The notes: generated by a model not told the origin, from the sequence alone. Positions 18,815 through 28,296 are shown, counted from the stretch's first letter. The stretch is 64,000 nucleotides of DNA from Crocinitomicaceae bacterium (GCA_020436025.1 JAGQYP010000002.1:1-64000), one strand, 5' to 3'. Program-made: numbers and translations.

Positions 18815-19816
18815 ATGGAGCATACCAAAATCATAAAAGACATTCAGTCGGGAAAAATTGCACCGGTTTACCTTTTACACGGGGATGAACCGTATTATAT
18901 CGACCTCATTTCTAAGACAATAGAAAAGAACGCTTTACAAGATCACGAAAGAGATTTTAATGAGTTTATTTTCTATGGAAAAGATGCCGATATCGAGCAA
19001 GTTATTGCCTCTGCAAAGGAATTCCCTATGATGGCAGAAAGAAAATTGGTTGTGATTCGAGAAGCTCAGGGTCTGCACGCCAGCACCCATGAAAAATTGG
19101 AATTGTACTGCAACAACCCTGTCAGCACAAGCGTTTTGGTGCTCGATTTCAAAGGGAAAAAGATTGCCAAAAACACGAAATTCTACAAAGCAGCTGCCAA
19201 AGCAGGAATCGTTTTTGAGTCGGTAGGCATACCCGATTACAAAATTCCAGGATGGATCAAAGACTATTGTAATGGGAAGAATCTGAAAATCGACGACAAA
19301 TCGACTTTTCTCCTATCCGAAAACCTGGGGACAGATTTGAGTCGGATAGTGAATGAGCTTGAAAAACTCACCATTATTGTAGATGACGGACACACCATTA
19401 CTCCTGAAATCATAGAAGAAAACATTGGGATTTCAAAGGATTACAATTTCTTCGAGCTTTCGAACGCCATAGCCGAAAGAAATGCAGAAAAAGCGTCAAG
19501 AATCGTCTATTATTTCGAAAAAAATCCAAAAGCGGGTCCGTTGACTGTTATAATCAGTAATATTTTTGGGACTTTCGAGAAAATTCTAAGAATTCACTTT
19601 TTAAAAGACAAATCGACGAATGTGGTGATGTCGTCTTTACGAGTTCCTCAGTTTATAGCCAAAAAATACATGAGTGCCGCCTCTTTCTACAATATGAAGA
19701 AATGTGCCCACAACATTGAGATTCTCATTGAATACGAGAAAAAATCTAAAGGTGTGGATGGAACGACGATGAAGCATGAGGAGTTGAAGGAGATGATTTT
19801 TAGGTTGATGCATTGA
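18815..19816 (+). CDS. holA: DNA polymerase III subunit delta
   Basis: 333 residues of the clamp-loader delta family: PVYLLHGDEPYYIDLIS at the start, a Rossmann-like first domain, DLSRIVNELEKL (typical of delta), GISKDYNFFELSNAIAERN, and a helical collar domain. Delta opens the beta sliding clamp. Divergent from the HsdR-like gene; the 3' end runs into short GGAATTCGGAAT repeats. Confidence 0.93.
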   Translation: MEHTKIIKDIQSGKIAPVYLLHGDEPYYIDLISKTIEKNALQDHERDFNEFIFYGKDADIEQVIASAKEFPMMAERKLVVIREAQGLHASTHEKLELYCNNPVSTSVLVLDFKGKKIAKNTKFYKAAAKAGIVFESVGIPDYKIPGWIKDYCNGKNLKIDDKSTFLLSENLGTDLSRIVNELEKLTIIVDDGHTITPEIIEENIGISKDYNFFELSNAIAERNAEKASRIVYYFEKNPKAGPLTVIISNIFGTFEKILRIHFLKDKSTNVVMSSLRVPQFIAKKYMSAASFYNMKKCAHNIEILIEYEKKSKGVDGTTMKHEELKEMIFRLMH

Positions 19817-19966
19817 GGAATTGGGAATGCGGAATTCGGAATTCGGAATGTGGAATGAAAAAGGAGGTAATAAGCCATTGAGATTTCTAGGTGTTAAGGG
19901 ATTTGCTTCGAAAATCAATTTTATTTGAACCGCGAAGACGCAAAGAAGGCGCAATGGACGCAAGGA
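19817..19966. repeat. Repeat-filled gap: GGAATTCGGAAT units and a TTTGCG-type repeat
   Basis: 19819-19852 has GGAATTCGGAATGCGGAATT-type units. 19926-19966 is a TTTGCG-type repeat on the minus strand, ending 10 bases before the GNAT start. Confidence 0.7.
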
Positions 19967-19976
19967 ATTTTAGGAA

Positions 19977-20480
19977 ATGAAAATAGAGTTAGCTACAACT
20001 AAAGAAAGCATTCAGCAAATTGAAGAATTAGGTCGCGAAATCTGGACGGAGCATTACACTCCTATTATTGGGATTGAGCAGGTGAATTATATGTTGGATA
20101 AGTTTCAGTCTGCCCGAGCGATAACGGAGCAAATTGGTGAAGGCTATTTGTACTACCAGTTGGTTGAAGAAGGAGAACTGATCGGTTATTTGGCCATTCA
20201 GAAACGTGAGGAGTCTTTGTTCTTGTCTAAGATTTATGTACGTAAAGACCAGCGTGGGAAAGGTTTTGGAAGGCAGGCGATGGAATTTGTATTTGATCAG
20301 GCCAAAGCGATGAATTGCGAGAAAGTGAATCTGACGGTGAACAAATACAACGAAGGATCGATCAAATCCTATGAGAAAATGGGCTTTCAGAATGTGGGAG
20401 ATGCTGTTTTTGATATTGGGGAGGGGTTTGTGATGGATGATTTTCTTTTTGAGTTTAGAGTGCTAGGTTCTAGGTGCTAA
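19977..20480 (+). CDS. GNAT-family N-acetyltransferase
   Basis: 167 residues. The acetyl-CoA loop is RKDQRGKGFGRQAMEFV (motif A), preceded by LFLSKIYV and followed by VNKYNEGSIKSYEKMGF (motif B). The substrate cannot be told; RimI-like protein acetylation and small amine substrates are both possible. The last six residues (VLGSRC) are read from GTTCTAGG-type repeat DNA that continues past the stop, so the natural C-terminus may have been replaced by repeat sequence. Confidence 0.88.
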   Translation: MKIELATTKESIQQIEELGREIWTEHYTPIIGIEQVNYMLDKFQSARAITEQIGEGYLYYQLVEEGELIGYLAIQKREESLFLSKIYVRKDQRGKGFGRQAMEFVFDQAKAMNCEKVNLTVNKYNEGSIKSYEKMGFQNVGDAVFDIGEGFVMDDFLFEFRVLGSRC

Positions 20481-20588
20481 GTTCTAAGTAGACATAGTTT
20501 GGAGTTTTTCGAGTTTAGAGTTTTTCGAATGTGGAATTTTATGTTTCGCGAAGTTGCGCAAAGGAGGCGCTAAGTTTCGCGGAGGGGG
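20461..20588. repeat. GTTCTAAG, TTTTTCGAGTTTAGAG and TTTGCG-type repeats
   Basis: 20461-20490 GTTCTAAG units; 20500-20528 two GAGTTTTTCGAGTTTAGAG-like units; 20545-20588 a TTTGCG-type repeat with GCGCAAAGGAGGCGC. No gene in the gap 20481-20641. Confidence 0.7.
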
Positions 20589-20641
20589 TTGAGACAGAGC
20601 AAATTATTCATTCTTAATTCTTAATTATTCATTGTTCATTT

Positions 20642-21856
20642 TCATTTCCCCAATTCAAGGAGAAACTCGTCGATGACGTGTTTTTGTACGTGCGTCATGA
20701 CTACAATTTTCCACCATTTCGGATTTTGGTAGTTGTCGGCTACTAGATTGTATTTTTTGGCTAAAGCTTTGTCGAAATTTTTGGCTTTGGCTGTTATGAT
20801 GTTCATGTAGGGATCGCAGTAGTATTCGATTCCGAGTTCTTCGTATTTGCTTGCTATGCGATCTCTTCTGTCGAGCAGTCTTTGGCAGTTGAATTTCCAT
20901 CCTTCGTAGCCATAAGTCATCATGATCATCCAAACGGCAATGGCATTGGCTCCGGAGCGACTCCCACAAAAAGTAAAGTCAGTTCCATGAACGTAGGAAG
21001 CATCTTCAGTTTGGGTGTAATGGATAAGACCCTTTCTACAAAGGAAGATCCCTGTTCCGTATGGAGATTGTAGCATTTTGTGTCCGTCGACGCTGAACGA
21101 CTCAATATACGGATTCTCAAAGGACAGTTTGTTGTCTGGATTGGTAAATGGATACATAAATCCTCCATATGCCGCATCCACATGTACTTTGAAATGTTCG
21201 GTATTGGCTTTGATTATTTCGATAATTGGATCCGGATCATCTACCGAACCAAACATTGTTGTGCTCATCGTAATGAAGGCAATCCAATATTTGATCTGCG
21301 GATTGGCTTGCATTTTCGATTTTAAATCCTCTAAATCCCAAACACGTGTATTTTCATCTACTTGGATACAAACAGGTTTTAGAGATAGGATATTACAGGA
21401 TTTATTGACCGAATAATGAGCATCTTCAGAAAAAAGTACTCCTATTTCTTCATTTTTGGCTCCGAATTCGGATTTGAACAAATTTCTGTAGATCCAAATC
21501 CCTTGAAAATTGGCTTCTGTCCCTCCACTGGCAACATAGCCATCTACGGAATTTGGTTGTGCTTTGAATACATCTGTGGCGAGTAATTCAATCAATTCTT
21601 TTTCAATCTCCTGTGTACCCGCAAAAAATGGCTCAGACTCTCCTACCGTATGAATTCCAATGTGATTCGGGTTGGCAATCATCGCAGATAAAAAAGGTGC
21701 ATCTTTCAAGAAGGGCGCATCAAAATAGAACTGCTCCTGATCCAAATAAGAAGCCGGAACCCCCAAAACCTTGGAGTTCATGTAATTATTATTCTTTCCA
21801 AGAGCATCAAAGACTCTCTTTGTAATTTCCTTATGTGATAATTTTTTCCAAGTCAT
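20642..21856 (-). CDS. PLP-dependent (histidine-type) decarboxylase, group II
   Basis: 404 residues of the fold-type I amino acid decarboxylases, closest in feel to histidine decarboxylase-like enzymes. Seen: SGGTEANFQGIWIYRN, His147 in DAHYSV (stacks on PLP), Asp227 in HVDAAYGG (binds the pyridine nitrogen), and the Schiff-base Lys260 in SVDGHKMLQSPYG. The substrate is not proven; glutamate, histidine and aromatic amino acids are all handled by this family. Monocistronic; its upstream region is the GAGCAAGAG array. Confidence 0.85.
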   Translation of the reverse strand: MTWKKLSHKEITKRVFDALGKNNNYMNSKVLGVPASYLDQEQFYFDAPFLKDAPFLSAMIANPNHIGIHTVGESEPFFAGTQEIEKELIELLATDVFKAQPNSVDGYVASGGTEANFQGIWIYRNLFKSEFGAKNEEIGVLFSEDAHYSVNKSCNILSLKPVCIQVDENTRVWDLEDLKSKMQANPQIKYWIAFITMSTTMFGSVDDPDPIIEIIKANTEHFKVHVDAAYGGFMYPFTNPDNKLSFENPYIESFSVDGHKMLQSPYGTGIFLCRKGLIHYTQTEDASYVHGTDFTFCGSRSGANAIAVWMIMMTYGYEGWKFNCQRLLDRRDRIASKYEELGIEYYCDPYMNIITAKAKNFDKALAKKYNLVADNYQNPKWWKIVVMTHVQKHVIDEFLLELGK

Positions 21857-21877
21857 TTTCTGGACTTTTTGATTTTA

Positions 21878-21974
21878 CTCTCTACTCTTACTCTTACTCT
21901 TGCTCTTGCTCATTACTCTTGCTCATTACTCTTGCTCTTGCTCCCCACTCTTGCTCACCACTCTTGCTCAAAAC
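21878..21974 (-). repeat. GAGCAAGAG intergenic array
   Basis: About ten GAGCAAGAG-like units on the minus strand, spaced by TGGT, GGG or TAAT, fill the gap between the SafE-like stop and the decarboxylase gene. Same unit as inside the SpoIIE genes. Confidence 0.9.
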
Positions 21975-22685
21975 TCAATGCGGCAATATACATCCCTTCA
22001 CATAGCCTACAAAATTTCCTTTTCTCAGTTCTGAATCTTGATGGATCAATGCGGGTCTGATGAATAGAAACACTCCCAACAAGAAAACAAAGACGGGAAT
22101 GACCAATCTATATTTTCCAACAATTCTTTTCTTCATTTCTACACCGAATAATATGGCCAAAACCATAAGCGGTACCGTGCCCAGTCCAAACAAGAACATG
22201 TAGAGGGCAAATTCATAGAATTCTCCTAAAACCAAAGATGAAGCAATGGCTACATAGACCAATCCGCAAGGAATTAAACCATTTAAAAAGCCTAAATAAA
22301 ACAGCGCTTCTAGTCTGTTGGACTTAAACAAACTCCCTAAAGTCTTGCTGAAGTATTTGCTCTTCCAAATCAATCGGGACGAGTTCTTTTCGAAATAGCG
22401 CAAAATGAATGGGAAAATTGCGAAAAGCATGATCACTATCCCCATGATCAAACTCACCGCGTCTTGAATCCCATAAAGCGTGGCTCCGATTCCTAAAATT
22501 CCAGCAATGACTCCAAGAAGGATATAAGTGACTATTCTCCCTGCTGAATAAAGCGCAATTCCAAAGGCTTTTCTGGATTTTGAAGATTTCCCTAAAGGCA
22601 AGGCCATGGCAATGGGGCCACACATTAAAACACAGTGAAAACTACTTGCTAAACCTAAAAGTAATGCTGAAACATAGATCATCAA
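21975..22685 (-). CDS. SafE/TauE-like (UreH_2) membrane protein of the cco operon
   Basis: 236 residues, about six membrane helices. The start carries a conserved metal-type motif HCVLMCGPIAMALP (His17, Cys18, Cys22), typical of the UreH_2/CcoI-linked heavy-metal transporter-like family found after ccoH. A role in copper delivery for cbb3 oxidase assembly is plausible from context. The start overlaps the ccoH stop (ATGA). Its stop codon abuts the GAGCAAGAG array. Confidence 0.82.
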   Translation of the reverse strand: MMIYVSALLLGLASSFHCVLMCGPIAMALPLGKSSKSRKAFGIALYSAGRIVTYILLGVIAGILGIGATLYGIQDAVSLIMGIVIMLFAIFPFILRYFEKNSSRLIWKSKYFSKTLGSLFKSNRLEALFYLGFLNGLIPCGLVYVAIASSLVLGEFYEFALYMFLFGLGTVPLMVLAILFGVEMKKRIVGKYRLVIPVFVFLLGVFLFIRPALIHQDSELRKGNFVGYVKGCILPH

Positions 22686-23104
22686 TACGAAAGCGTTTTT
22701 TCCGTATAATACGATTTATCGCCTGATTTCCAAGAGATTTTTAGTTTGTAATTCCCTTTTTCGAGTTCGCTTTTAGGTATGTGAACCTTTTCCCCTTGAA
22801 TCGGATATTTTCGATCCAATTTTGCACTTGAAGGTCTGTATACAAACAACTCTCCTTCATAGCTCCCTGTTTTAGGCAAATCCACTTGTATGAACTCATC
22901 GAGAACCAACACTTTAACCTCTTCATTTAAGCTTTTAAAATTGGTTTGCGCGTCGATATTGTCCTGGTGCTTTAATTCTTCTTCGTAGTATTCCTCAGAC
23001 ACTAAATCACCATCAAAACTCAATGCTTGAAAGAGAAAGAACAAGATAAAACTCACAAATCCTGTCAATCCAATTGCTATACCCCAACCCCAGTTTAATT
23101 TCAT
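22682..23104 (-). CDS. ccoH: FixH/CcoH assembly protein of cbb3 oxidase
   Basis: 140 residues: an N-terminal membrane anchor (about 5-27), EEYYEEELKHQDNIDA (a FixH hallmark), then a periplasmic beta domain. FixH/CcoH takes part in cbb3 oxidase assembly and stability. Directly abuts ccoG (no gap) and overlaps the SafE-like gene by four bases. Confidence 0.88.
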   Translation of the reverse strand: MKLNWGWGIAIGLTGFVSFILFFLFQALSFDGDLVSEEYYEEELKHQDNIDAQTNFKSLNEEVKVLVLDEFIQVDLPKTGSYEGELFVYRPSSAKLDRKYPIQGEKVHIPKSELEKGNYKLKISWKSGDKSYYTEKTLSY

Positions 23105-24517
23105 CTATTTCGGACCTAAAAAACTAATTTCATATGTTTCTTCGAGTGTTCCATTGGCAAAAACCTTGATATTCATTGGTGTTTTATGCCTTTGTAGCAC
23201 ACTACGATCTGCTTTAATCATGATCTGACCATAGTAATGATCCCCTTTCGGAACAATGATTGAATCCCCAATAATATACAATTCGGCATCCACTCCATCA
23301 ATTTCCAACTGGATATTCATGTCCTTATTGGTTTTATTGAAGAAATTGACTTTGAACATATTCGTGATCATGCCATTTTCCGCTTTGGTAAAAGTAGTTC
23401 CTCTTACTCGCTGAAACTTGGTCTGCAAATCATCTCTGGTAAAGATCAAAATTCCAAAAACAATCACCAAAATTGTCATCACTGCTGAGTAGGCTTTCAC
23501 CTTCAAACTCCATTTGAACTTTTTCCCTTCCTTGATCTGAGTTTCAGAAGCAAATCGAATCAATCCTCTGTCCATGCCTACACCATCCATCATGTGGTCA
23601 CAAGCATCAATACAGGCCGTACAATTGACACATTCCAATTGCGTTCCATTTCGGATGTCGATTCCGGTTGGACAAACGTGTACACATTGTCCGCAATCAA
23701 TACAATCTCCTTTACCGGTAGTTGCACGATCTTCTTTTTTATTGAATTTCGCTCTTCCTTTCTCTTTTTCTCCTCTTACATAATCGTAAGCCACTACCAT
23801 GGAATTCTTGTCTAGAAGTACCCCTTGCAATCTTCCATAAGGGCAAACAACCGTACAAACTTGTTCTCTAAAAGATAGAAAAACAAAGAAAAACACCGTC
23901 GAGAAAGCCACGATCGCAATCAAGCCTACAACGTGATCCTGTGGATTATCTGTAATGATTTGAAAAACTTCCTCATAACCTATGATATACATGAGGAAGA
24001 AATTGGCTATTACAAAGGATATGGCGTAAAAAATGAACCATTTGAGGAGTCGCTTCCTCAGTTTGACTCCCTTGAAAGGCATTTTAGCCAATCTTTTTTG
24101 TTCCGTCCAATCTCCATCAATGGCGTATTCAATTCTTCTGAATAGCATTTCCATGAAGATAGTTTGGGGGCAGACCCACCCACAAAACAATCGACCAAAT
24201 ATGAGGGTAAAAAGGATGACCACCACTACCATGATGATCGTTCCTAATGCGAATAAATAAGCTTCTGCTGGCCAGAATACTTGTCCGAAGATGACAAACT
24301 TTCTTTTGATGATATTGAGCATCAAAAGCGGTTCTTCACCAATTTTAATGAAGGGGCCAATAAATATCAGCGCCAAAAGAAAGTAGGATAGAATTTTTCT
24401 TCTATCGTAGAATCTCCCCTTTGGTTTTTTCGGGAAGACCCATATTCTTTTTCCTTTCTCGTTTACTGTGGCGATCCTGTCTCTAAACGCCTCTTCTTGT
24501 TGCTGTTCTTCAGACAT
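23105..24517 (-). CDS. ccoG: Cytochrome c oxidase accessory protein CcoG
   Basis: 470 residues: about five membrane helices, a GRLFCGWVCPQTIFMEMLF motif near residue 110, a REQVCTVVCPYGRLQG motif (about 217-231), two 4Fe-4S ferredoxin clusters (about 270-310; CIDCGQCVHVCP and CVNCTACIDACD) and a C-terminal immunoglobulin-like domain. CcoG reduces copper for insertion into the cbb3 active site. Follows ccoP by 27 bases. Confidence 0.95.
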   Translation of the reverse strand: MSEEQQQEEAFRDRIATVNEKGKRIWVFPKKPKGRFYDRRKILSYFLLALIFIGPFIKIGEEPLLMLNIIKRKFVIFGQVFWPAEAYLFALGTIIMVVVVILFTLIFGRLFCGWVCPQTIFMEMLFRRIEYAIDGDWTEQKRLAKMPFKGVKLRKRLLKWFIFYAISFVIANFFLMYIIGYEEVFQIITDNPQDHVVGLIAIVAFSTVFFFVFLSFREQVCTVVCPYGRLQGVLLDKNSMVVAYDYVRGEKEKGRAKFNKKEDRATTGKGDCIDCGQCVHVCPTGIDIRNGTQLECVNCTACIDACDHMMDGVGMDRGLIRFASETQIKEGKKFKWSLKVKAYSAVMTILVIVFGILIFTRDDLQTKFQRVRGTTFTKAENGMITNMFKVNFFNKTNKDMNIQLEIDGVDAELYIIGDSIIVPKGDHYYGQIMIKADRSVLQRHKTPMNIKVFANGTLEETYEISFLGPK

Positions 24518-24544
24518 ATTTCTAACTTAAATGTATAAGCTAAT

Positions 24545-25732
24545 TTATTGGTTATCTTCTACGTTTAATGTATCATTTATCACAGTAAGCGTATCCACTT
24601 CCACATTTTCTTGAACCGCTGGAGCATCTGCATTTTCAGCTGGTGCATCACCACCTTCTGGCACATATAAATCTCCTTGAGGTTCTTTTGGACTTGCTGG
24701 ATTAGATCCTTGCTTACTTAAGATATAGGAAGCCACTTTTTGCATTTTTTCAGGCGATAATTCAGATGCCCAAGCTTGCATACCATTTGTTGCCCCGTAT
24801 TTGATGGTTCTGAAGACATCTTTAACATCTCCACCATACAACCAGTACTTATCTGTCAAGTTTGGTCCAATATCTCCTCCAAGGTCAGTTCTATGACAGA
24901 TAGCACATTTAGCATCGAAAATCGCTTGTCCGCCAGCTAAAGAACCTTCATCAACCAAAAGGGTTACGGTGTTTTCGTCCAAACTTACTTTGTATTTTTC
25001 TTTGGCATCAGCTACTTCTTTTTTGTATTCATCTATCTGAAGATCTCCCATTCCTAAGACGTGGTAATATCCTATATAGAAAACGGCCCAAACAATTGAA
25101 ATATAAAAGGAATATTTCCACCAAGGCGGCAAGTTGTTGTCCAACTCCCTAATTCCGTCATACTCGTGATCCATTTCGATCTTGTACTCTTCCTCGATAG
25201 CCACCGCATCATTAATCGCTTTGTTCCAGTTCCACTTCTTTTTCTTTCCAGAAACAGGCGATTTGTATTCTTTTGTGAAACTGTTGGTTACTTGAGCTAA
25301 ATAATAAATCAATCCAACCAAAATCCCATCAAACAATAGCACCATCCAAAAAGCGGTGTCTGAAAAAGGAATGAATGGCGGTTTTTCTACAACTGTTTCT
25401 GCTCCAGCTGCTGCATCTTGACCAAAAAGAGAACCTGTAAAGCCAAGTGTCACAAGAACCAAAATCATTTTTAGCTTATCCGATCCACCATTGATCTTAA
25501 AATTCAATACGTTTTTAAGTGTGGAGATCATGACAGCCAATATGATTAGCAGTACTATGGTAATACACATCATCAGCGTAAAAAGAGCGGTTTCTGATAG
25601 TCCCATTCTTTCTGCAATAGTAACTTCAATTGTCTCTTTCGCACCCGTTTTGGCTGCTGCTTCAGCTGCTTCCTGAGCAAAGGAATTCATGCTAACAAAG
25701 AGACCTAATAAGATATATGTTAATTTTTTCAT
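24545..25732 (-). CDS. ccoP: cbb3 oxidase subunit CcoP, single-haem type
   Basis: 395 residues. An N-terminal signal-like helix, two or three further membrane helices, the CcoP N-domain (PPWWKYSFYISIVWAVFYIGYY) and one cytochrome c domain with haem motif CAICH (about 276-280) and a distal Met in the NGMQAW loop. Proteobacterial CcoP has two haems; only one CxxCH is present here, as in many Bacteroidota. The long N-terminal part holds a second signal-like stretch (TLGFTGSLFGQ). It passes electrons from soluble donors to CcoO and CcoN. Confidence 0.93.
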   Translation of the reverse strand: MKKLTYILLGLFVSMNSFAQEAAEAAAKTGAKETIEVTIAERMGLSETALFTLMMCITIVLLIILAVMISTLKNVLNFKINGGSDKLKMILVLVTLGFTGSLFGQDAAAGAETVVEKPPFIPFSDTAFWMVLLFDGILVGLIYYLAQVTNSFTKEYKSPVSGKKKKWNWNKAINDAVAIEEEYKIEMDHEYDGIRELDNNLPPWWKYSFYISIVWAVFYIGYYHVLGMGDLQIDEYKKEVADAKEKYKVSLDENTVTLLVDEGSLAGGQAIFDAKCAICHRTDLGGDIGPNLTDKYWLYGGDVKDVFRTIKYGATNGMQAWASELSPEKMQKVASYILSKQGSNPASPKEPQGDLYVPEGGDAPAENADAPAVQENVEVDTLTVINDTLNVEDNQ

Positions 25733-25739
25733 AATCGTT

Positions 25740-25913
25740 TTATTTATCTTCTTCCAAAGGAATATTACTCATTTCTTTAATGTCACTCTTCTTCATTTTG
25801 ACAACATACCAAGTCAAACCGATGAAGAAAGCCACGAAGATCAACAGGGAGATAATTGGATAGATCTCTATCCCGTCGATGCTAGTCATATGATGTTTAA
25901 TGAATCTTAACAT
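25740..25913 (-). CDS. ccoQ: CcoQ/FixQ-like small membrane subunit
   Basis: 57 residues, starting MLRFIKHHMTSIDGIEIYP, with one membrane helix (about 19-38), WYVVKMKK after it, and an acidic tail. It lies five bases after the ccoNO stop and seven before ccoP, the usual place of CcoQ, which stabilises the assembled oxidase. Too short for sequence-only proof, but position, length and topology agree. Confidence 0.85.
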   Translation of the reverse strand: MLRFIKHHMTSIDGIEIYPIISLLIFVAFFIGLTWYVVKMKKSDIKEMSNIPLEEDK

Positions 25914-25918
25914 AATGT

Positions 25919-28072
25919 CTATTTTTCTGGTTGTTGATCTTTTGGTGTTTTATGAATGTCTGCACCCAGTCTTTCCAGATAAGCGATCAATGCAATGATC
26001 TCTTTATCCTTGCTACCTTCAGCATTTTCAACACCTTGTTCTTCTAATGCTCTAACGACAGTCATCGCTTGAGCTTCCATACTATCTACTGCGATTTCTT
26101 CGAATCCTTCAGGATAAGGAACCCCGATTGTTCTCATAGCAGAAATTTTAGCCGGCATATCTGATTTGTTGTAATCACTATCATACAACCAAGTGTAAGC
26201 AGGCATCACAGATCCTTCAGCAATATCCTGAGGAGCATACATATGGTCCCAATGCCATTTTTCAGACTTATTCATTTTCATATTCCCTTTTCCAGAACGA
26301 TGTAAGTCTGGCCCCGTTCTTTTAGAACCCCATTGGAATGGGTGGTCATAAATGTATTCACCTGCTTTGGAGTAATCCCCATATCTTTCCACCTCATCAC
26401 GGAATGGACGAACCATCTGTGAGTGGCAATTGTAACATCCTTCTCTTATATAGATATCTCTACCTTGTAGTTCGAGAGGCGTATAAGGCTGAACACTAGA
26501 AATTGTAGGAACATTCGTTTTGATTAAGAAAGTTGGAATCATCTCAATAGCTCCTCCGATCAAAATCGCGATTAAAGCCAATACAGTAAATTTAATTGGA
26601 CGAACCTCAATCCATCTATGCCAATGTTCACCTTTGTGCTCAGATTTCGCATTTCTAACATTTACCGCTTCAGCTTCTTCGTTGGCTACAAAACTTCCAG
26701 ATTTAGCTGTTTTCCATAAGTTATAAACCATTAAGAACACACCTATGAAATACATTGTACCACCTAGTGCTCTCATCAGCCAGAAAGGTTTCAAATAAAC
26801 TAAAGTTTCAACGAATGTGTGTGCAATCAATCCATCAGAATCAAATTCTTTCCACATTAAACCTTGATAGAAACCTCCCCAATAAATAGGAATAGCATAA
26901 AATAAAATCCCTAGAGTAGCAATCCAAAAGTGTGTATTTGCCAATCCAACCGAATGTAATTTGGTATTCCACAACTTAGGAACTAAATAGTAGAACATAC
27001 CAAAAGCCAACATCCCATTCCATCCAAGACCTCCTACGTGCACGTGAGCAATAGTCCAGTCAGTGTAGTGAGAAATCCAGTTTACATTCTTTAAGGAAAG
27101 CATGGGTCCTTCAAAAGTTGCCATACCATATGCTGTAACAGCAACCACCATGAATTTCAATACTGGATCCTCTCTTACTTTATCCCAGGCTCCTCTCAAA
27201 GTTAAAAGTCCGTTCAACATCCCTCCCCAAGAAGGCATAATCAACATAATGGAGAACACAACACCTAAAGACTGCGCCCAATCAGGAAGTGCAGTATACA
27301 ATAAGTGGTGAGGTCCTGCCCAGATGTAGATGAAAATCAAGGCCCAGAAGTGAATAATCGAAAGTCTGTAAGAATAAACTGGTCTGTTAGACGCCTTAGG
27401 AATAAAGTAGTACATGATTCCCAAGAATGGAGTTGTTAAGAAAAATGCCACCGCATTATGTCCGTACCACCACTGAACCAAAGCATCTTGTACACCAGCA
27501 TAAACTGAATAGGATTTCAGCATGGTAACCGGCATTTCGAACGAGTTCACAATGTGAAGTACAGCAACGGTAACGAATGTTGCGATGTAAAACCAAATCG
27601 CTACATACATGTGTTTTACACGTCTCTTCATGATTGTAGCAATCATATTCCATCCAAAAACGACCCAAATAAGCGCGATAGCAATATCAATTGGCCACTC
27701 TAATTCAGCATATTCCTTACCAGTAGTATACCCCAAAGGAAGCGTAATCGCGGCTGATAGAATAATCAACTGCCATCCCCAGAAATTAATATTACTCAAG
27801 GTGTCTGAGTACATTCTGGTCTTCAACAATCTTTGAAGTGAATAATACACCCCTGTAAAGATCGCATTCCCAACGAAAGCAAAGATCACTGCATTCGTGT
27901 GAAGTGGTCTGATACGACCAAATGATAGCCAAGGGGCCAAATTCAATTCTGGATATACCAACTGGAATGCTGCAAGCAAACCTACAAGCATCCCAACGAT
28001 TCCAAAAATAACGGAGGCAATAAGGAACTTCCTTACAATACCGTTGTCATAGCTGTACTTTTCTAACTCCAT
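25919..28072 (-). CDS. ccoNO: cbb3 cytochrome oxidase, fused CcoN-CcoO subunit
   Basis: 717 residues. Residues 1-480 are the twelve-helix CcoN core with haem and copper ligands in WYGHNAVAFF, AGPHHLLY and HVHVGGLGWNG; 500-717 is CcoO with a haem c motif CYNCH (about 546-550) and PFRDEVERYGDYS. The CcoN/CcoO fusion is common in Bacteroidota. The complex reduces O2 to water at low oxygen and pumps protons. Three bases separate it from ccoS. Confidence 0.97.
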   Translation of the reverse strand: MELEKYSYDNGIVRKFLIASVIFGIVGMLVGLLAAFQLVYPELNLAPWLSFGRIRPLHTNAVIFAFVGNAIFTGVYYSLQRLLKTRMYSDTLSNINFWGWQLIILSAAITLPLGYTTGKEYAELEWPIDIAIALIWVVFGWNMIATIMKRRVKHMYVAIWFYIATFVTVAVLHIVNSFEMPVTMLKSYSVYAGVQDALVQWWYGHNAVAFFLTTPFLGIMYYFIPKASNRPVYSYRLSIIHFWALIFIYIWAGPHHLLYTALPDWAQSLGVVFSIMLIMPSWGGMLNGLLTLRGAWDKVREDPVLKFMVVAVTAYGMATFEGPMLSLKNVNWISHYTDWTIAHVHVGGLGWNGMLAFGMFYYLVPKLWNTKLHSVGLANTHFWIATLGILFYAIPIYWGGFYQGLMWKEFDSDGLIAHTFVETLVYLKPFWLMRALGGTMYFIGVFLMVYNLWKTAKSGSFVANEEAEAVNVRNAKSEHKGEHWHRWIEVRPIKFTVLALIAILIGGAIEMIPTFLIKTNVPTISSVQPYTPLELQGRDIYIREGCYNCHSQMVRPFRDEVERYGDYSKAGEYIYDHPFQWGSKRTGPDLHRSGKGNMKMNKSEKWHWDHMYAPQDIAEGSVMPAYTWLYDSDYNKSDMPAKISAMRTIGVPYPEGFEEIAVDSMEAQAMTVVRALEEQGVENAEGSKDKEIIALIAYLERLGADIHKTPKDQQPEK

Positions 28073-28075
28073 ACA

Positions 28076-28273
28076 CTAGTTTTTGTTAATAGAACTTTTG
28101 ATTTTAACTTCTTTTTGATCTGATTTTTTAATGAGCTCATCATCAAATAAAATACGCACAGAAGGCGTATAGTCGTCCTCGTATTGACCTGACTTCACGG
28201 ACCAAATAAATGCTCCCAAAAAAAAGAGAGCCAGGCAAATAGAAATTCCGACTAAAATGAAGACTACACTCAT
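28076..28273 (-). CDS. ccoS: cbb3 oxidase maturation protein CcoS
   Basis: 65 residues: N-terminal membrane helix (about 3-25) then FIWSVKSGQYED, the CcoS hallmark. CcoS is needed for cofactor insertion into cbb3 oxidase. It is the first gene of the operon. The copper ATPase ccoI/fixI that often precedes ccoS is not present upstream here. Confidence 0.9.
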   Translation of the reverse strand: MSVVFILVGISICLALFFLGAFIWSVKSGQYEDDYTPSVRILFDDELIKKSDQKEVKIKSSINKN

Positions 28274-28296
28274 TGTATTTTTATTTTACGTGTTCA

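Noticed and set aside
21878-21974. CRISPR-like array
   Set aside because: Units are 9-15 bases with 3-5-base spacers; there are no regular long spacers and no cas genes.
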